A stretch of 64,000 nt of DNA. It comes from GCA-2861595 sp035536185. GTDB lineage: Bacteria; Actinomycetota; Acidimicrobiia; Acidimicrobiales; GCA-2861595. Below are positions 17,429 to 26,567 of the stretch, one piece after another (the first letter of the stretch is position 1; each line of letters starts with the position of its first letter). The notes under the pieces are model-generated. The model was not told the origin of the DNA. It made no database searches and worked only from the letters and a program-made list of their open reading frames with translations. Location: NCBI GenBank assembly GCA_035536185.1, contig DATLOM010000060.1:19357-83356 (forward strand), written 5' to 3'. The position numbers were made by a program, and so were the translations under genes.

Positions 17429-18568
17429 ATGCCAAGCGGGCCCGCCATGAGGGCGATGCTCGTGCTCACCGACAGCAACCGCGGCGGCACGCCGCACCGG
17501 GTCGCGGCCGTGGCCCGCGGCCTTTCGGCCCGGGGGTGGCAGCTCGTGGTCGTCACCGTCAAGCCTTCCGGACCGGTGAGCGAGGACCTGGCCGCAGAAG
17601 GCATCGCCACCTTCGGCCTGGACCTGCGTAGTCCATGGCTGGCACCCGTCGCCCTGTGGCGCCTGCGGCGATTCTTGCGGAGTTGGCGACCGGACGTGGT
17701 GCAGAGCGTGCTCTGGCACGCCAACGTGGTCGCCCGCCTCGCCGCCCTGGGCACGGGCATCCCTGTCGTCAGTGGCTACGAGAGCATCGATGACGGCAAA
17801 TCCCGGTCACGTGTGCTGCTGGACCGGGCCACGCTCCGCCTCGCCACCCGGCATGTGGCCGTGTCCGCTGCGGTGGGGGAGCGGGCCGTTGCTCGCGAAC
17901 GGGCCCGGCCGCAGGATCTCAGGGTGATCACCAACGGGAGGGATGTCGAGAGGTGGGCGCCGAGGGGCCGGCGTGACGAAGTTCGAGACGGCCTCGGCAT
18001 CCCCGTGGGCGCACGCGTAGTGGGATGGACGGGGCGGCTCCACCCGGTCAAGGACCTGCCCACCCTTCTCCGAGCCGTGGCGCTGCTTCCCTCGTGGTGG
18101 CTCCTCGTCGTGGGCGAGGGCGAGGAGGGAGTGAGGCTGCGGGGGCTGGCGGAGGAGATGGGATTGGGCGAGCGAGTGGTGTTCACCGGCGAGGTGGACG
18201 ACGTCCCCCGGGTGCTGGAGGCCTTCGACGTCTTCTGCCTGCCTTCCCGCTGGGAGGGCCTGCCCGGTTCGCTGGTGGAGGCGATGGCGGCGGGACTGCC
18301 TGTCGTGGCCACCCGGGTCGGTGGCATCCCCGAGATCGTGGCCGACGGGAAAAACGGCCTGCTCGTGCCTCCCGGCGACCCTCAGGGGTTGGCTTCAGCA
18401 ATTGCCGCCGCCGCCCAGCGGCCCGAACTCGGCGAAAAGGCGCGCCTGACCGTGCAAGAGCACTTCTCCGAGGAGGCCATGGTGGACGGCTACGAGCGCC
18501 TGTGGCGTGAGCTGGCCACCCGATCCACAAGCTCTGTCCCGTCAGGCGGCGCGGTGCCGGAGCCGTAG
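17429..18568 (+). CDS. Family 4 glycosyltransferase (GT-B fold)
   Basis: About 379 aa. N-terminal domain with TDSNRGGTPHRVAAVARGL; C-terminal donor domain with VGWTGRLHPVKDLPTLLRAV, VVFTGEVDDVPRVLEAFDVF, LPSRWEGLPGSLVEAMAAG and PVVATRVGGIPEIV, the standard GT4 signature. It likely adds a sugar to a lipid-linked glycan on the cytoplasmic face. ATG at 17429 is chosen because TACGCT is exactly 7 nt upstream (leaderless); ATG at 17447 is possible. The end overlaps the flippase gene by 27 nt, tail to tail. Confidence 0.87.
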   Translation: MPSGPAMRAMLVLTDSNRGGTPHRVAAVARGLSARGWQLVVVTVKPSGPVSEDLAAEGIATFGLDLRSPWLAPVALWRLRRFLRSWRPDVVQSVLWHANVVARLAALGTGIPVVSGYESIDDGKSRSRVLLDRATLRLATRHVAVSAAVGERAVARERARPQDLRVITNGRDVERWAPRGRRDEVRDGLGIPVGARVVGWTGRLHPVKDLPTLLRAVALLPSWWLLVVGEGEEGVRLRGLAEEMGLGERVVFTGEVDDVPRVLEAFDVFCLPSRWEGLPGSLVEAMAAGLPVVATRVGGIPEIVADGKNGLLVPPGDPQGLASAIAAAAQRPELGEKARLTVQEHFSEEAMVDGYERLWRELATRSTSSVPSGGAVPEP

Positions 18569-20023
18569 CTGGTCGGCGAGGATGCGCCGCTCGTCCTGGC
18601 TCACCACACGCAGCGCCATTGCCGCCCCGGCGTAGACAGCGGCCCCAACGAGAGCACGCAAGAGCAGGGAAGGGAAGGTGGGCGATCCGCCGGCGGCATG
18701 GACCACGGCGGCCATCGACAGCGCGGCGACAGCGCATCGCCACACGTCCCCCACGCCGATGCCGAACTTCAGGTGGCGCCGGGACAGGACCACCATGGGA
18801 ACACCGGTGGCCACGAAGCTCACCAATGTGGCGGCGGCGGCCCCCTCTGCCCCCCATGGCGGCACCAGGGCCATGTTGAGCACCAGGTTCAGCCCGGCAC
18901 CGGCGGCCACGGTGGCCAGCAGCACCCGCGTCGTGCCGGCGAGCTGGAAGACGTACTGGCTCACCGCCGTGGCCGTGAACACCACGTAGCCGGCGGCGAT
19001 CAGCGGGATCAGGGGGGCAGCGTCGGCATACTCGGCGGGAGCCAGCCGCAGGAGCAGGTCGCGCCCCAGCAGGCCCAGCCCCACTGTCGCCGGCACCCCG
19101 AGAAGGAGATAGGCCTTGACGGCCAGGGAGAAGCAGGCGGCCGCGCCGTCCCTGTCGCCGGCGTGCCAGCGCCGGGTGGCCGCAGGCACGAGTATGGCGA
19201 GGATGGGCGCGCCCACGCCGACGAGCAGCGCGCCCAAGGCGTAGGCGGCGGTGTAGCGGCCCACCGCGTCGGGGCCATCGAGGCGCCCGATGAAGTAGCG
19301 GTCGCTGAAGTTGATGACCAGGTACCCGAGCATGGTGGGTACGAGAGGCAGCCCCACGGCGAGCAGGGGCCGCAGCAGGGCCTTGGTCGGTGCTCCTCCG
19401 GCGGGGCGGCTCGACCGGAGCAGCCACCAGCCGAGGACGAGGGCGAGGACGTCGGCCACGACCATGCCGGCGACCACCGCAGTCACGGAGGGCTCGATCC
19501 GGAGGGCAACGGCGATGCCGATGATCTCTCCCACCGTCCTGCCCACCGACAGCAGGGCGTAGCGGCCGAACACCTCCAGGAGCTTCAGCGCCTCCACCTG
19601 GAGCGTCGTGAGGGCGCCGAGCGGGAGCAGGAGAGCGCCGAGGCGCAGGGGCCGGGCCACTCCAGGGGTGTTCAGCATGTCGGCCAGCAAGTCGGCGCCG
19701 GCGGCCAGGGCGAGACCCACGGCGCACGACCATGCCGATACCGCGACCAGAGCGGTGAGGATGGCGTTCGACCGCTCTTGCGGCGCGAAGCGGCTCACCA
19801 GGGCACCGCCCAGGCCGAGCCCGGACACGGCGTACAGGAGCGTGACGGTCACGCTCACCAACGCCCACACCCCGTACTCGCCCAGCCGCAGGCTCCCCGT
19901 CAGCAGCGGGAACAGCACGATCCCCCTGCCGGCGTCCACCATGCTGGCGACGGTGGCCACCCCAAGACCGGGCAGGCGCCACCGCCGGCCCGCTGGCGCG
20001 GCCTTCACGACGTCACGCCCCAC
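18542..20023 (-). CDS. Wzx-like polysaccharide flippase
   Basis: 493 aa with about 12-14 hydrophobic helices and no soluble domain, as in the polysaccharide-export (MOP) superfamily. The N-terminus shows MVDAGRGIVLFPLLTGSL and LGEYGVWALVSVTVTL, and mid-protein FSDRYFIGRLDGPDAVG, matching Wzx-type exporters. It would flip undecaprenyl-linked repeat units for the Wzy-like enzyme encoded at 1791-3995. GTG at 20023 lies 4 nt after the preceding deacetylase stop, so the two are probably co-transcribed. Confidence 0.85.
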   Translation of the reverse strand: MGRDVVKAAPAGRRWRLPGLGVATVASMVDAGRGIVLFPLLTGSLRLGEYGVWALVSVTVTLLYAVSGLGLGGALVSRFAPQERSNAILTALVAVSAWSCAVGLALAAGADLLADMLNTPGVARPLRLGALLLPLGALTTLQVEALKLLEVFGRYALLSVGRTVGEIIGIAVALRIEPSVTAVVAGMVVADVLALVLGWWLLRSSRPAGGAPTKALLRPLLAVGLPLVPTMLGYLVINFSDRYFIGRLDGPDAVGRYTAAYALGALLVGVGAPILAILVPAATRRWHAGDRDGAAACFSLAVKAYLLLGVPATVGLGLLGRDLLLRLAPAEYADAAPLIPLIAAGYVVFTATAVSQYVFQLAGTTRVLLATVAAGAGLNLVLNMALVPPWGAEGAAAATLVSFVATGVPMVVLSRRHLKFGIGVGDVWRCAVAALSMAAVVHAAGGSPTFPSLLLRALVGAAVYAGAAMALRVVSQDERRILADQLRLRHRAA

Positions 20024-20027
20024 CCGA

Positions 20028-20945
20028 TCAGCGCGCCGCGCAGGCCTTAGCCGCCCGCGTCAGTGTTGTCGACTCGATGCCCTCGTCCGCCGCCCAACGG
20101 AGGAGCTTCTCGAGTCGCCGGGCCACTCGGGCTGCACCGGTGCCGTCGCGCGAGTACGGGCTCGTTCCCACCGACAGCTCGCTGCTGTGGAGCATGGCCA
20201 CGAACGTGCGGGGGGCGGGATGGCGGCGGGCGATCGAGCGGACCACGCCGCGCATCTCCCGAAAGCCGGTGAGGGACGGCCGCAGCCATGCCGGCTTCTG
20301 GGGCAGCCACCACCGCGGGACGATGGAGACCGGCAGCTCCCAGATCGGCAGGTCCCCAGGGCAGGCGATGTCATCGCTCGCCGGCCGGTACGGCTGGGCC
20401 GGCGCGTCCCGGAAGTCCACCGAGCGCCCTCCGTCCCGCCACCACATGCCGGGCGTGACGCTGGAGTCCACGAGATAGCCCAGCTCGGCCAGCAGTCGTG
20501 CCGTTCGCCCCCCCGCGCTCCACCGACCGGCACGGAAGGAGGTGGGCCGGGAGCCGAAGGAGCTCTCGAACAGCTGGGTGATGGCTTCGAGCTTGGCCCG
20601 CTCCACGTCGTCGGTGTAGTCGCACTGGTTGTCCTCGGGGCGCAGGCCCGTCGGGTCGGGACAGCGTGGCGAAGGTGACAGGAAGTCGCCGTGCAGGTGG
20701 GTCCCCAGCTCGACACGCGGGAGGCTCCCCAACGCCTCCACACTCGGAGCATGGTCGAGGACCACGTTCGACACCAGCAGGGTGGCTACCGATCCCGTCC
20801 GCTCCAGGATCGGCAGCAGGACGCCCGCCATGCCCTCGGGGACGTTGCGGAAGGCGAGCGGCGCGGAGTTCCGCCATGTGGGCCCCCCATCGGAGTCGCA
20901 CTCCACGTCGACGGTGACCACCAGGCGGTCGGCGGGGTCGGTCAT
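20028..20945 (-). CDS. Polysaccharide deacetylase-like protein
   Basis: 305 aa. The NodB-type order is visible: VTVDVECDSD (catalytic and metal Asp), ELGTHLHGDF (His motif), SFRAGRWSAGGRTARLL (Arg motif) and LGYLVDSSVTPGMWW. These suggest metal-dependent removal of N- or O-acetyl groups from a glycan. There is no signal peptide, so it may act on a cytosolic lipid-linked intermediate, or the family role may differ here. AGGAGA lies upstream of ATG 20945. Confidence 0.8.
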   Translation of the reverse strand: MTDPADRLVVTVDVECDSDGGPTWRNSAPLAFRNVPEGMAGVLLPILERTGSVATLLVSNVVLDHAPSVEALGSLPRVELGTHLHGDFLSPSPRCPDPTGLRPEDNQCDYTDDVERAKLEAITQLFESSFGSRPTSFRAGRWSAGGRTARLLAELGYLVDSSVTPGMWWRDGGRSVDFRDAPAQPYRPASDDIACPGDLPIWELPVSIVPRWWLPQKPAWLRPSLTGFREMRGVVRSIARRHPAPRTFVAMLHSSELSVGTSPYSRDGTGAARVARRLEKLLRWAADEGIESTTLTRAAKACAAR

Positions 20946-20966
20946 GGCGTCATTCTCTCCTGCCCT

Positions 20967-21608
20967 TCAACCCGGACCGGGGCTGCGCCGGCAGATGGCC
21001 TCGAAGTCCGCCGGTCGGGGCCGGCGCCACTCCACCACCTCGAAGCCGGCACAGCGCAGGCGCCGCCGGGTCAAACCCTCCAGGACCCACAGCGTGGGCA
21101 CGGGCTTGCGGCCGAGCAGGGCGGCAAGGGGAGGGGACGCCAGGTGGGCCGCGGCGCGCCACCGCGGCCGCACCGTGGCCAGCGGCCTGCGGAAGTTGTG
21201 GTTGGTGAGGACGAGCCACCCGCCGGGGCGGATCAGGGCGGCGAGGTGCCGGAGGAGCCTCGCCTCGTCGGACGCCCAGTGGAGGGCGTCACGCAGGGCC
21301 ACCATGTCGAAAGAGCCCGCCGGATAGGGGAGATCGAGCATGTCCCGCACCTCGAAGCGCACCCGGGGCGAAGACGGCAGCGCCCTTTTGGCCGATTCGA
21401 GGAAGCCGGCGTCCACGTCGTGCCAGACGACCAGCCCGGCCCCCGCCCGCAGCAGGGCGGCGGTGTAGGCGCCGGGGCCGGCGGCCAGGTCGAGCACTTG
21501 CGCCTCGCGGACAGAGAAGGGATATCCGGCGATCTCGGCATCGAGCGCCTCAGCCCGCGGCTCGCTCCACTGCTCCCGCGAGTAGCGCACCACGTCCTCG
21601 GGCTTCAC
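20967..21608 (-). CDS. SAM-dependent methyltransferase (class I)
   Basis: About 213 aa. Motif I VLDLAAGPGAYTAALL, acidic VVWHDVD after strand 2, and FDMVALRDALHWASDEARLLRHL followed by LIRPGGWLVLTNH are typical of UbiE/type-11 methyltransferases. GTG at 21608 overlaps the stop of the upstream glycosyltransferase (GTGA), so translation is coupled. It probably methylates a sugar or lipid-linked intermediate of the polysaccharide. Confidence 0.8.
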   Translation of the reverse strand: MKPEDVVRYSREQWSEPRAEALDAEIAGYPFSVREAQVLDLAAGPGAYTAALLRAGAGLVVWHDVDAGFLESAKRALPSSPRVRFEVRDMLDLPYPAGSFDMVALRDALHWASDEARLLRHLAALIRPGGWLVLTNHNFRRPLATVRPRWRAAAHLASPPLAALLGRKPVPTLWVLEGLTRRRLRCAGFEVVEWRRPRPADFEAICRRSPGPG

Positions 21609-22792
21609 GCCCCCCGCTCCTGATGGTGCCGGCCGTTGGCTTCCCACAGCTCCTCGTACAGCGCCTCGATGTCGGAGACGAGCCGCTCCACCCCGAACTC
21701 GGCGACTACACGCGAGCGGCCGGCCGCCGCCGCTCGGGCTAGAGAGCCGTCCCCCAGCGCCTGCACGATGGCGTCAGCCAGGGCCCGTGCTGAGCGGTCC
21801 CTTGCCAGCAGCGCCCCTGGCCGATCACGCAGGATGTCGACCACGCCACCGACGGGAACGCTGACCACCGGCCGCGCCGCGGCCAGCGCCTCGATGAGCG
21901 CCACCGGCGAGCCTTCGGAGCGGGAGCTGAGGGCGACAACACCGGAATCGTTCAGGAGCGCCGGAAGGTCGCCCCGGTGGCCGAGCAGCTCGGCCCAGGC
22001 CGGGGCCATCGCCTCGATCTCGGCTCGCAGTGGGCCGTCCCCGGCGATGCGCACGCGAAGGTCGGGTAGCCGTCGGCGGGCCATCTCGGCCGCCTCCAGG
22101 AACAGCGGCACGTCCTTCACCGGGACCAGCCGCGCCACCAGCGTGAGCACTGGCGGCGGGCCCCCCTCCAGCGCGGGCACGGTGGCGAAGGGCGCCAGGT
22201 CGAGTCCGAGAGGCACCACCCGGACCCGCCCGCGGCCCACGTGGTGGCGAGCGAGCTCGGACGCCACCGCCGGCGACACGGCGAGCACGGCGTCGCTCAG
22301 GCGGCCCAGCCCGCGTTCGGCCAAGGCGGCTGCCCGGCCGGCGACGGGACGGAAGTGGCCGCCGAACACGGTGCCGTGGAAGGTGTGCACGATCACCGGC
22401 GTACGGCGACCGGCCGCTACGAGCCGCCCCAGCGCTCCTGCCTTGGCCGTGTGGGTGTGGAGAACATGGGGGCGGAACCGTCGAACCAGCCGATCCAGTG
22501 CCAGCAGCGCCCTCAGGTCGGCCCCCGGCCGCACGTCCCGGCCGAGACCGGGCATGGTCACGAGGCGCTCGCCCACCTCCGCGGCCAGGTCCGGCCGCAG
22601 GGCCAGCATGTCGCCCTCCCGCTCACCGGGACTGCCGACGGCCAACAGCGACTCGAAGCGGTCAGGGTCGAGGCGGGACGTGAGCAGGCAGACGTGCAGG
22701 GCCGGCCCGCCCACGTTGAGACGGGCAATTATCCGAAGGACCCTGAGGCGGCGAGGTGCGCTACCCGTCATCAGCGCCCGATCTCGGGTCAT
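21605..22792 (-). CDS. Family 4 glycosyltransferase
   Basis: 395 aa. IIARLNVGGPALHVCLLTSRL at the N-terminus (glycine-rich acceptor loop), HTHTAKAGALGRL, VVPLGLDLAPF, LVARLVPVKDVPLFLEAAE and LSSRSEGSPVALIEALAA with VPVGGVVDIL give a complete GT4 signature. ATG at 22792 is used; ATG at 22771 is possible. It is coupled to the downstream methyltransferase. Confidence 0.88.
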   Translation of the reverse strand: MTRDRALMTGSAPRRLRVLRIIARLNVGGPALHVCLLTSRLDPDRFESLLAVGSPGEREGDMLALRPDLAAEVGERLVTMPGLGRDVRPGADLRALLALDRLVRRFRPHVLHTHTAKAGALGRLVAAGRRTPVIVHTFHGTVFGGHFRPVAGRAAALAERGLGRLSDAVLAVSPAVASELARHHVGRGRVRVVPLGLDLAPFATVPALEGGPPPVLTLVARLVPVKDVPLFLEAAEMARRRLPDLRVRIAGDGPLRAEIEAMAPAWAELLGHRGDLPALLNDSGVVALSSRSEGSPVALIEALAAARPVVSVPVGGVVDILRDRPGALLARDRSARALADAIVQALGDGSLARAAAAGRSRVVAEFGVERLVSDIEALYEELWEANGRHHQERGA

Positions 22793-22821
22793 GCCGGTAA
22801 ACCAGTTGGCGGAGTATGACC

Positions 22822-22837
22822 AGCCTCAGGAGGCTGA
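22822..22837. repeat. Short perfect hairpin in the 22793-22964 gap
   Basis: CAGCCTC (22822-22828) and GAGGCTG (22831-22837) form a 7-bp stem downstream of the WecA-like gene and upstream of the GT4 gene. There is no T-run. It may weaken read-through between the two minus-strand genes. Confidence 0.3.
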
Positions 22838-22964
22838 TGGCGCAACGTTTCGGGCGGGGCGGGGCGACGATGGCATGGTCCCACGGGCCACGCCTTCTTG
22901 CGGCGAACTCTTGAGCGTCGTCACGCAGGCGCGGTGATCTCGATGGGCGCAGTTCGGGAGGACG

Positions 22965-24086
22965 TCATACCGGTGCCCGTGGCGGCAGGCATCCCACCGC
23001 AGCGTCCCGTTGGTGACGCTCCTCGGGCGTGACCTCACGGATGGCGAGGTGACGCCGGCGGCTGGTGTCGTACACCGGGACCAGCGCCAGCAGGACGCCG
23101 AGGAAGAGGGCCACGGCGAGGACGAGGCCCATGAGGATGAAGCTGGTGGAGCGGTCGAGCCTCGACATGACCAGTCCCAGCCACCCGAGGGCGACACAGG
23201 CGGCGTAGATGAGGCCGACGGTGGCCCGCACGGGGATGCCGACGTGGACGAGGCGGTGGCTGGTGTGGTCCCGGCCGCCCATCATGGGGCTGCGGTGATG
23301 GATGAGGCGGGTGACGGTGACCAGCGTGGTGTCGAAAAGAGCAACGCCGAGGATGACCATCGGCACGAGGAAGGTCGTGCGGGTCACTATCCGGGTTCGT
23401 AGCTTCAGGGACAGCACGGCGAGGAGAAAGCCCAGGAAGAGGCTGCCGGCGTCGCCCATGTAGATGCGGGCCGGCTGGAAGTTGTGGCGCAGGAACCCGG
23501 TGGCGACCCCGGCCAGGGCGATGGCGAGGGTGGCTACGAGGAACTGGCCGTTGAGGTAGGCGACGATGAACAGGAACACCGAGGCGATGGCGGCCACTCC
23601 CGCCGACAGCCCGTCCATGTTGTCGAGCAGGTTGAAGGCATTGGTCACGGCGACCACCCACAGGACCGTCACAGCGGCGTCGGCGATGTCGGGACCGAAC
23701 AGGTGGGCCTCCACGCCGCAGGCCCAAACGCCTAGCCCTGCCGCCACCTGGAGCCCGAGCCGCAAAGTGGGAGAAAGGCCCCGCAGGTCGTCGATCAGGC
23801 CCATCAGGGCCAGCGCCACGGCTATGGCGAGGAGTGCAGTGAGCTGCCCCAACCCCGACACCGGGGGCCGGATCAGGGCCAGCGCGACTACGGCCACGGC
23901 GAAGGACACCACGATGGCCGCCCCCCCGAGGTAGGGCACGGGAGTGGACTGCGCCTTGATCGCTCCGGGGTGGTCGAGGATCCCCCGCCGTAGGGCCAGG
24001 TGCAGGGCGATCGGGGTGAAGAGGAGGGCCAGCGCGACGGAGCCCAGGAAGACAAGCGGGTAGCCCCAGAGGGGCACCTCGTTCAT
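22965..24086 (-). CDS. WecA/MraY-family undecaprenyl-phosphate glycosyl-1-phosphate transferase
   Basis: 373 aa, about 10-11 transmembrane helices. Conserved elements are NAFNLLDNMDGLSAG (Asp-rich catalytic loop), RIYMGDAGSLFLGF and MMGGRDHTSHRLVHVG (His cytoplasmic loop). It would start glycan synthesis by moving a sugar phosphate from a UDP-sugar to undecaprenyl phosphate. The ATG at 24086 lacks a ribosome site and lies 8 nt after CAGACT, so it may be leaderless. A direct-repeat box sits at the -35 position. Confidence 0.88.
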   Translation of the reverse strand: MNEVPLWGYPLVFLGSVALALLFTPIALHLALRRGILDHPGAIKAQSTPVPYLGGAAIVVSFAVAVVALALIRPPVSGLGQLTALLAIAVALALMGLIDDLRGLSPTLRLGLQVAAGLGVWACGVEAHLFGPDIADAAVTVLWVVAVTNAFNLLDNMDGLSAGVAAIASVFLFIVAYLNGQFLVATLAIALAGVATGFLRHNFQPARIYMGDAGSLFLGFLLAVLSLKLRTRIVTRTTFLVPMVILGVALFDTTLVTVTRLIHHRSPMMGGRDHTSHRLVHVGIPVRATVGLIYAACVALGWLGLVMSRLDRSTSFILMGLVLAVALFLGVLLALVPVYDTSRRRHLAIREVTPEERHQRDAAVGCLPPRAPV

Positions 24087-24094
24087 AACGGACC

Positions 24095-24127
24095 AGTCTG
24101 ACGGCCAATCCTGAAGATTTGCTTAAG
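24095..24127 (-). promoter_or_regulatory. 11-nt direct-repeat box plus weak -10 for the WecA-like gene
   Basis: Minus strand CTTAAG (24127-24122) and CTTCAG (24116-24111) are 11 nt apart, followed after 10 nt by CAGACT (24100-24095). The start codon is 8 nt further on. The first repeat overlaps the end of the upstream gene (24123). Confidence 0.55.
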
Positions 24128-25208
24128 GCAGAGCAGAAGATCCGGAATAGGTCACGTTTCGGCCGAGGCCGAGCACGGCCAGGCAGACAACGACGGGTAT
24201 GACGGGCGCCCGCTGTCGAAGGGCGGTGCCGGCGTTGCCTTCGAAGACCGACAGCACGGCGAGGATGCCGAGGGCGAAGGCCAGCAGGGCGGACGAAGAA
24301 CCGAGGAGCGCTCTGAAGCCCTTGTTCCGCGCCCCTCGGGCGGCCAGCACGATGGCCACGATCCATGCCGGAAGCTCCACGACCACGAGCAGCCGGGCGG
24401 CGGGCGACAAGGCGTCCCAGGGGAACGGCCCCACTGCGGCGTAAACGGCTCCCCGAGGCACCCCCTTGAGGACGTCACGCTTGTCGCGAACGTCTGGCTC
24501 GGCGAAACCGGTGTCTCCTCGGGAGCCTTCCTCTCTGGCGATGGCCACTTGTTCCACGGTGGCGTTGTCAGACAAGAAGCCAATGCCGAAGAGGCCGTGG
24601 CCGGTGACCACGAGCAAACTCGATACGGCCAGGAAGAACAGGGCGAGGGGGAGGGCCCGGCGCAGCTGCCTCGACAGGAGGTGGACTACCAGTGGAGCGG
24701 CCACGGCGAGGGAAGCCACCACGAAGGCGTACAGCCGCAGTGGTTCCAGGGCGGCCAGGGCCAACACACCGACGGCGATGGCAGCCCACTCGCCCTCGGC
24801 AACACGCAGGGCGGCGAGCAGCACGACGAGGACGGCCAGCAGCACGAGGGTGTCCTTGAGGACGAGCACCGACCACAGCACGAGCGACGGCCAGCAGGCC
24901 ACGGCAAGAGCGGCCACTCGTGCCCGTGCCGGCTCCATGAGCCGGCAGGCGATCTCGTAGACGACCAACGCCACCAGGGAACCGGCCACGATGTTGATCC
25001 CCTTGGGCAGCCAGGCGCTCTGCCCGGCCACGTCGAAGACCCGGGCCAGGAAGGCCGAGTAGCCGTGGCCCTCTTCCCACTCGCCAGCGGCCGCTTCGCT
25101 CAGGTACGTCCCCTCGTCGGGGAACAGCCACGGTCGGTCGGTGGCGGCCAGGTAGGCGCCGACGACCAGGCCGAGAAGAAGGCGGGCGCCGAGCGCCACC
25201 GCCGCCAC
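24123..25208 (-). CDS. Polytopic membrane protein, possibly a GT-C glycosyltransferase
   Basis: 361 aa with about nine hydrophobic helices. The first extracytoplasmic loop carries RPWLFPDEGTYLSEA, an acidic DE motif as expected in GT-C enzymes, and SLVLWSVLVLKDTLVLL is reminiscent of the dolichyl-mannosyltransferase-like family. The assignment is by architecture and location only. GTG at 25208 is the best available start. Confidence 0.6.
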   Translation of the reverse strand: MAAVALGARLLLGLVVGAYLAATDRPWLFPDEGTYLSEAAAGEWEEGHGYSAFLARVFDVAGQSAWLPKGINIVAGSLVALVVYEIACRLMEPARARVAALAVACWPSLVLWSVLVLKDTLVLLAVLVVLLAALRVAEGEWAAIAVGVLALAALEPLRLYAFVVASLAVAAPLVVHLLSRQLRRALPLALFFLAVSSLLVVTGHGLFGIGFLSDNATVEQVAIAREEGSRGDTGFAEPDVRDKRDVLKGVPRGAVYAAVGPFPWDALSPAARLLVVVELPAWIVAIVLAARGARNKGFRALLGSSSALLAFALGILAVLSVFEGNAGTALRQRAPVIPVVVCLAVLGLGRNVTYSGSSALP

Positions 25209-25253
25209 CTGCGCCCGGTGGCTCCACCGCCCAAGGTGCAGGAAAGGCGGCGT

Positions 25254-26567
25254 CTAGAGCCGTTCCACGTGGGCGGTGGCGAAGCCAGCTGTCGCGTTCA
25301 CGGCGTCGAACACCGGTGTCCCCGACTGCAGGATCGTCTCCATGGGCCAGTTCTGGTGGCCCACGAGAACGACGACGATGTCTGCCGCGGGGAGCCCGTC
25401 GCTCAGCTCGACGGCCTTGCGGGCCCGTCCACCCACCGTGACGGAGGCGACGTGGGGGTCGGCGTAGCTCACCATGGCCCCGCCCTCCTCGAGCAGCTCC
25501 ATCACCCGCACGGCACGGGAGTTGCGCACGTCGGACACCCCCGGCTTGAACGATGCTCCCAGGGCGAGGACCCTGGCGCCCCGGAGCGGGTGGCCGGAGC
25601 GGTTGAGGAAGTCCTGGACCCGCTTGGTCACGTAGTGGGCCATGCGGAGGTTGGTGTCGGCGGCCAGCTCGATGAACTTGGTCTGGAAGTCGAACTCCCG
25701 GGCCCGCCACGACAGGTAGTAGGGATCGACGGGGATGCAATGGCCGCCGGGACCGACGCCCGGATAGAAGGGCTGGAAACCGAACGGCTTTGTGGCCGCT
25801 CCGTCGACGACCTCCCATATGTCGAGGCCCATCTCGTGGGAGAGCATGGCCAGCTCCCCGACCATGGCGATGTTCACCGCCCGGTAGGTGTTCTCGAACA
25901 GCTTGGTCATCTCCGCCGCCGCGGGGGAAGACAGCACGGTGACCAGGCCCGGTCGTTCCATCACCGCCTCGAGAACCGCCCGAGCCCGCTCCGCGCTCAC
26001 GGCGGTGACCCCGCCCACCACCTTCGGGGTGTTGCGCACGGTCCAGGTGGCATTGCCGGGGTCGACCCGCTCGGGCGAGAAGGCCAAGTGGAAGTCCACT
26101 CCGGCTTTCAGGCCCGCGCTCTCCAGGATGGGCTGGCACACCTCGGTGGTGGTGCCGGGAAAGGTGGTGGACTGGAGCACGATCAGCATGCCCGGGCACA
26201 GCACGGCGGCCACGTCGGCGATGGCCGCCCGCACGAAGGAGAGGTCGGGCGTCTTGGCCCGGTCGAAGGGGGTGGGGACGCAGACGAACACGACGTCGGC
26301 CTCCCGCAGGTGCTGCGGGTCGGCGGTGGCGTAGAAGCGCTCCGCCTCCAGCACCGCTGCCACCCGCTCGGAGGTGACGTCTTCTATGTGGCTGGCGCCG
26401 GCGTTGAGCGACGCGGCGCGCTCGGCGTCGACGTCCGCGCCGATGCATGTGAACCCCGCCTCGGCGTAGGTGATGGCGAGGGGCAGGCCCACGTAACCCA
26501 GGCCCACCACGCCGATGGTGAGGTCCTTGGCCGCCAGCCTGGCCTCGAAGCCGGAGCTGTCAGCCAT
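25254..26567 (-). CDS. UDP-sugar (HexNAc-type) 6-dehydrogenase
   Basis: About 437 aa. NAD-binding GVVGLGYVGLPLAI, VPTPFD, STTFPGTT, the catalytic Cys in GPGGHCIPVDPYYL and FKPGVSDVRNSRA form the nucleotide-sugar dehydrogenase signature, with the WecC/WbpA subtype favoured by AFSPERVDPGN. It would make a uronic-acid donor for the polysaccharide. ATG at 26567 overlaps the end of the upstream epimerase by 8 nt, so the two are likely coupled. Confidence 0.9.
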   Translation of the reverse strand: MADSSGFEARLAAKDLTIGVVGLGYVGLPLAITYAEAGFTCIGADVDAERAASLNAGASHIEDVTSERVAAVLEAERFYATADPQHLREADVVFVCVPTPFDRAKTPDLSFVRAAIADVAAVLCPGMLIVLQSTTFPGTTTEVCQPILESAGLKAGVDFHLAFSPERVDPGNATWTVRNTPKVVGGVTAVSAERARAVLEAVMERPGLVTVLSSPAAAEMTKLFENTYRAVNIAMVGELAMLSHEMGLDIWEVVDGAATKPFGFQPFYPGVGPGGHCIPVDPYYLSWRAREFDFQTKFIELAADTNLRMAHYVTKRVQDFLNRSGHPLRGARVLALGASFKPGVSDVRNSRAVRVMELLEEGGAMVSYADPHVASVTVGGRARKAVELSDGLPAADIVVVLVGHQNWPMETILQSGTPVFDAVNATAGFATAHVERL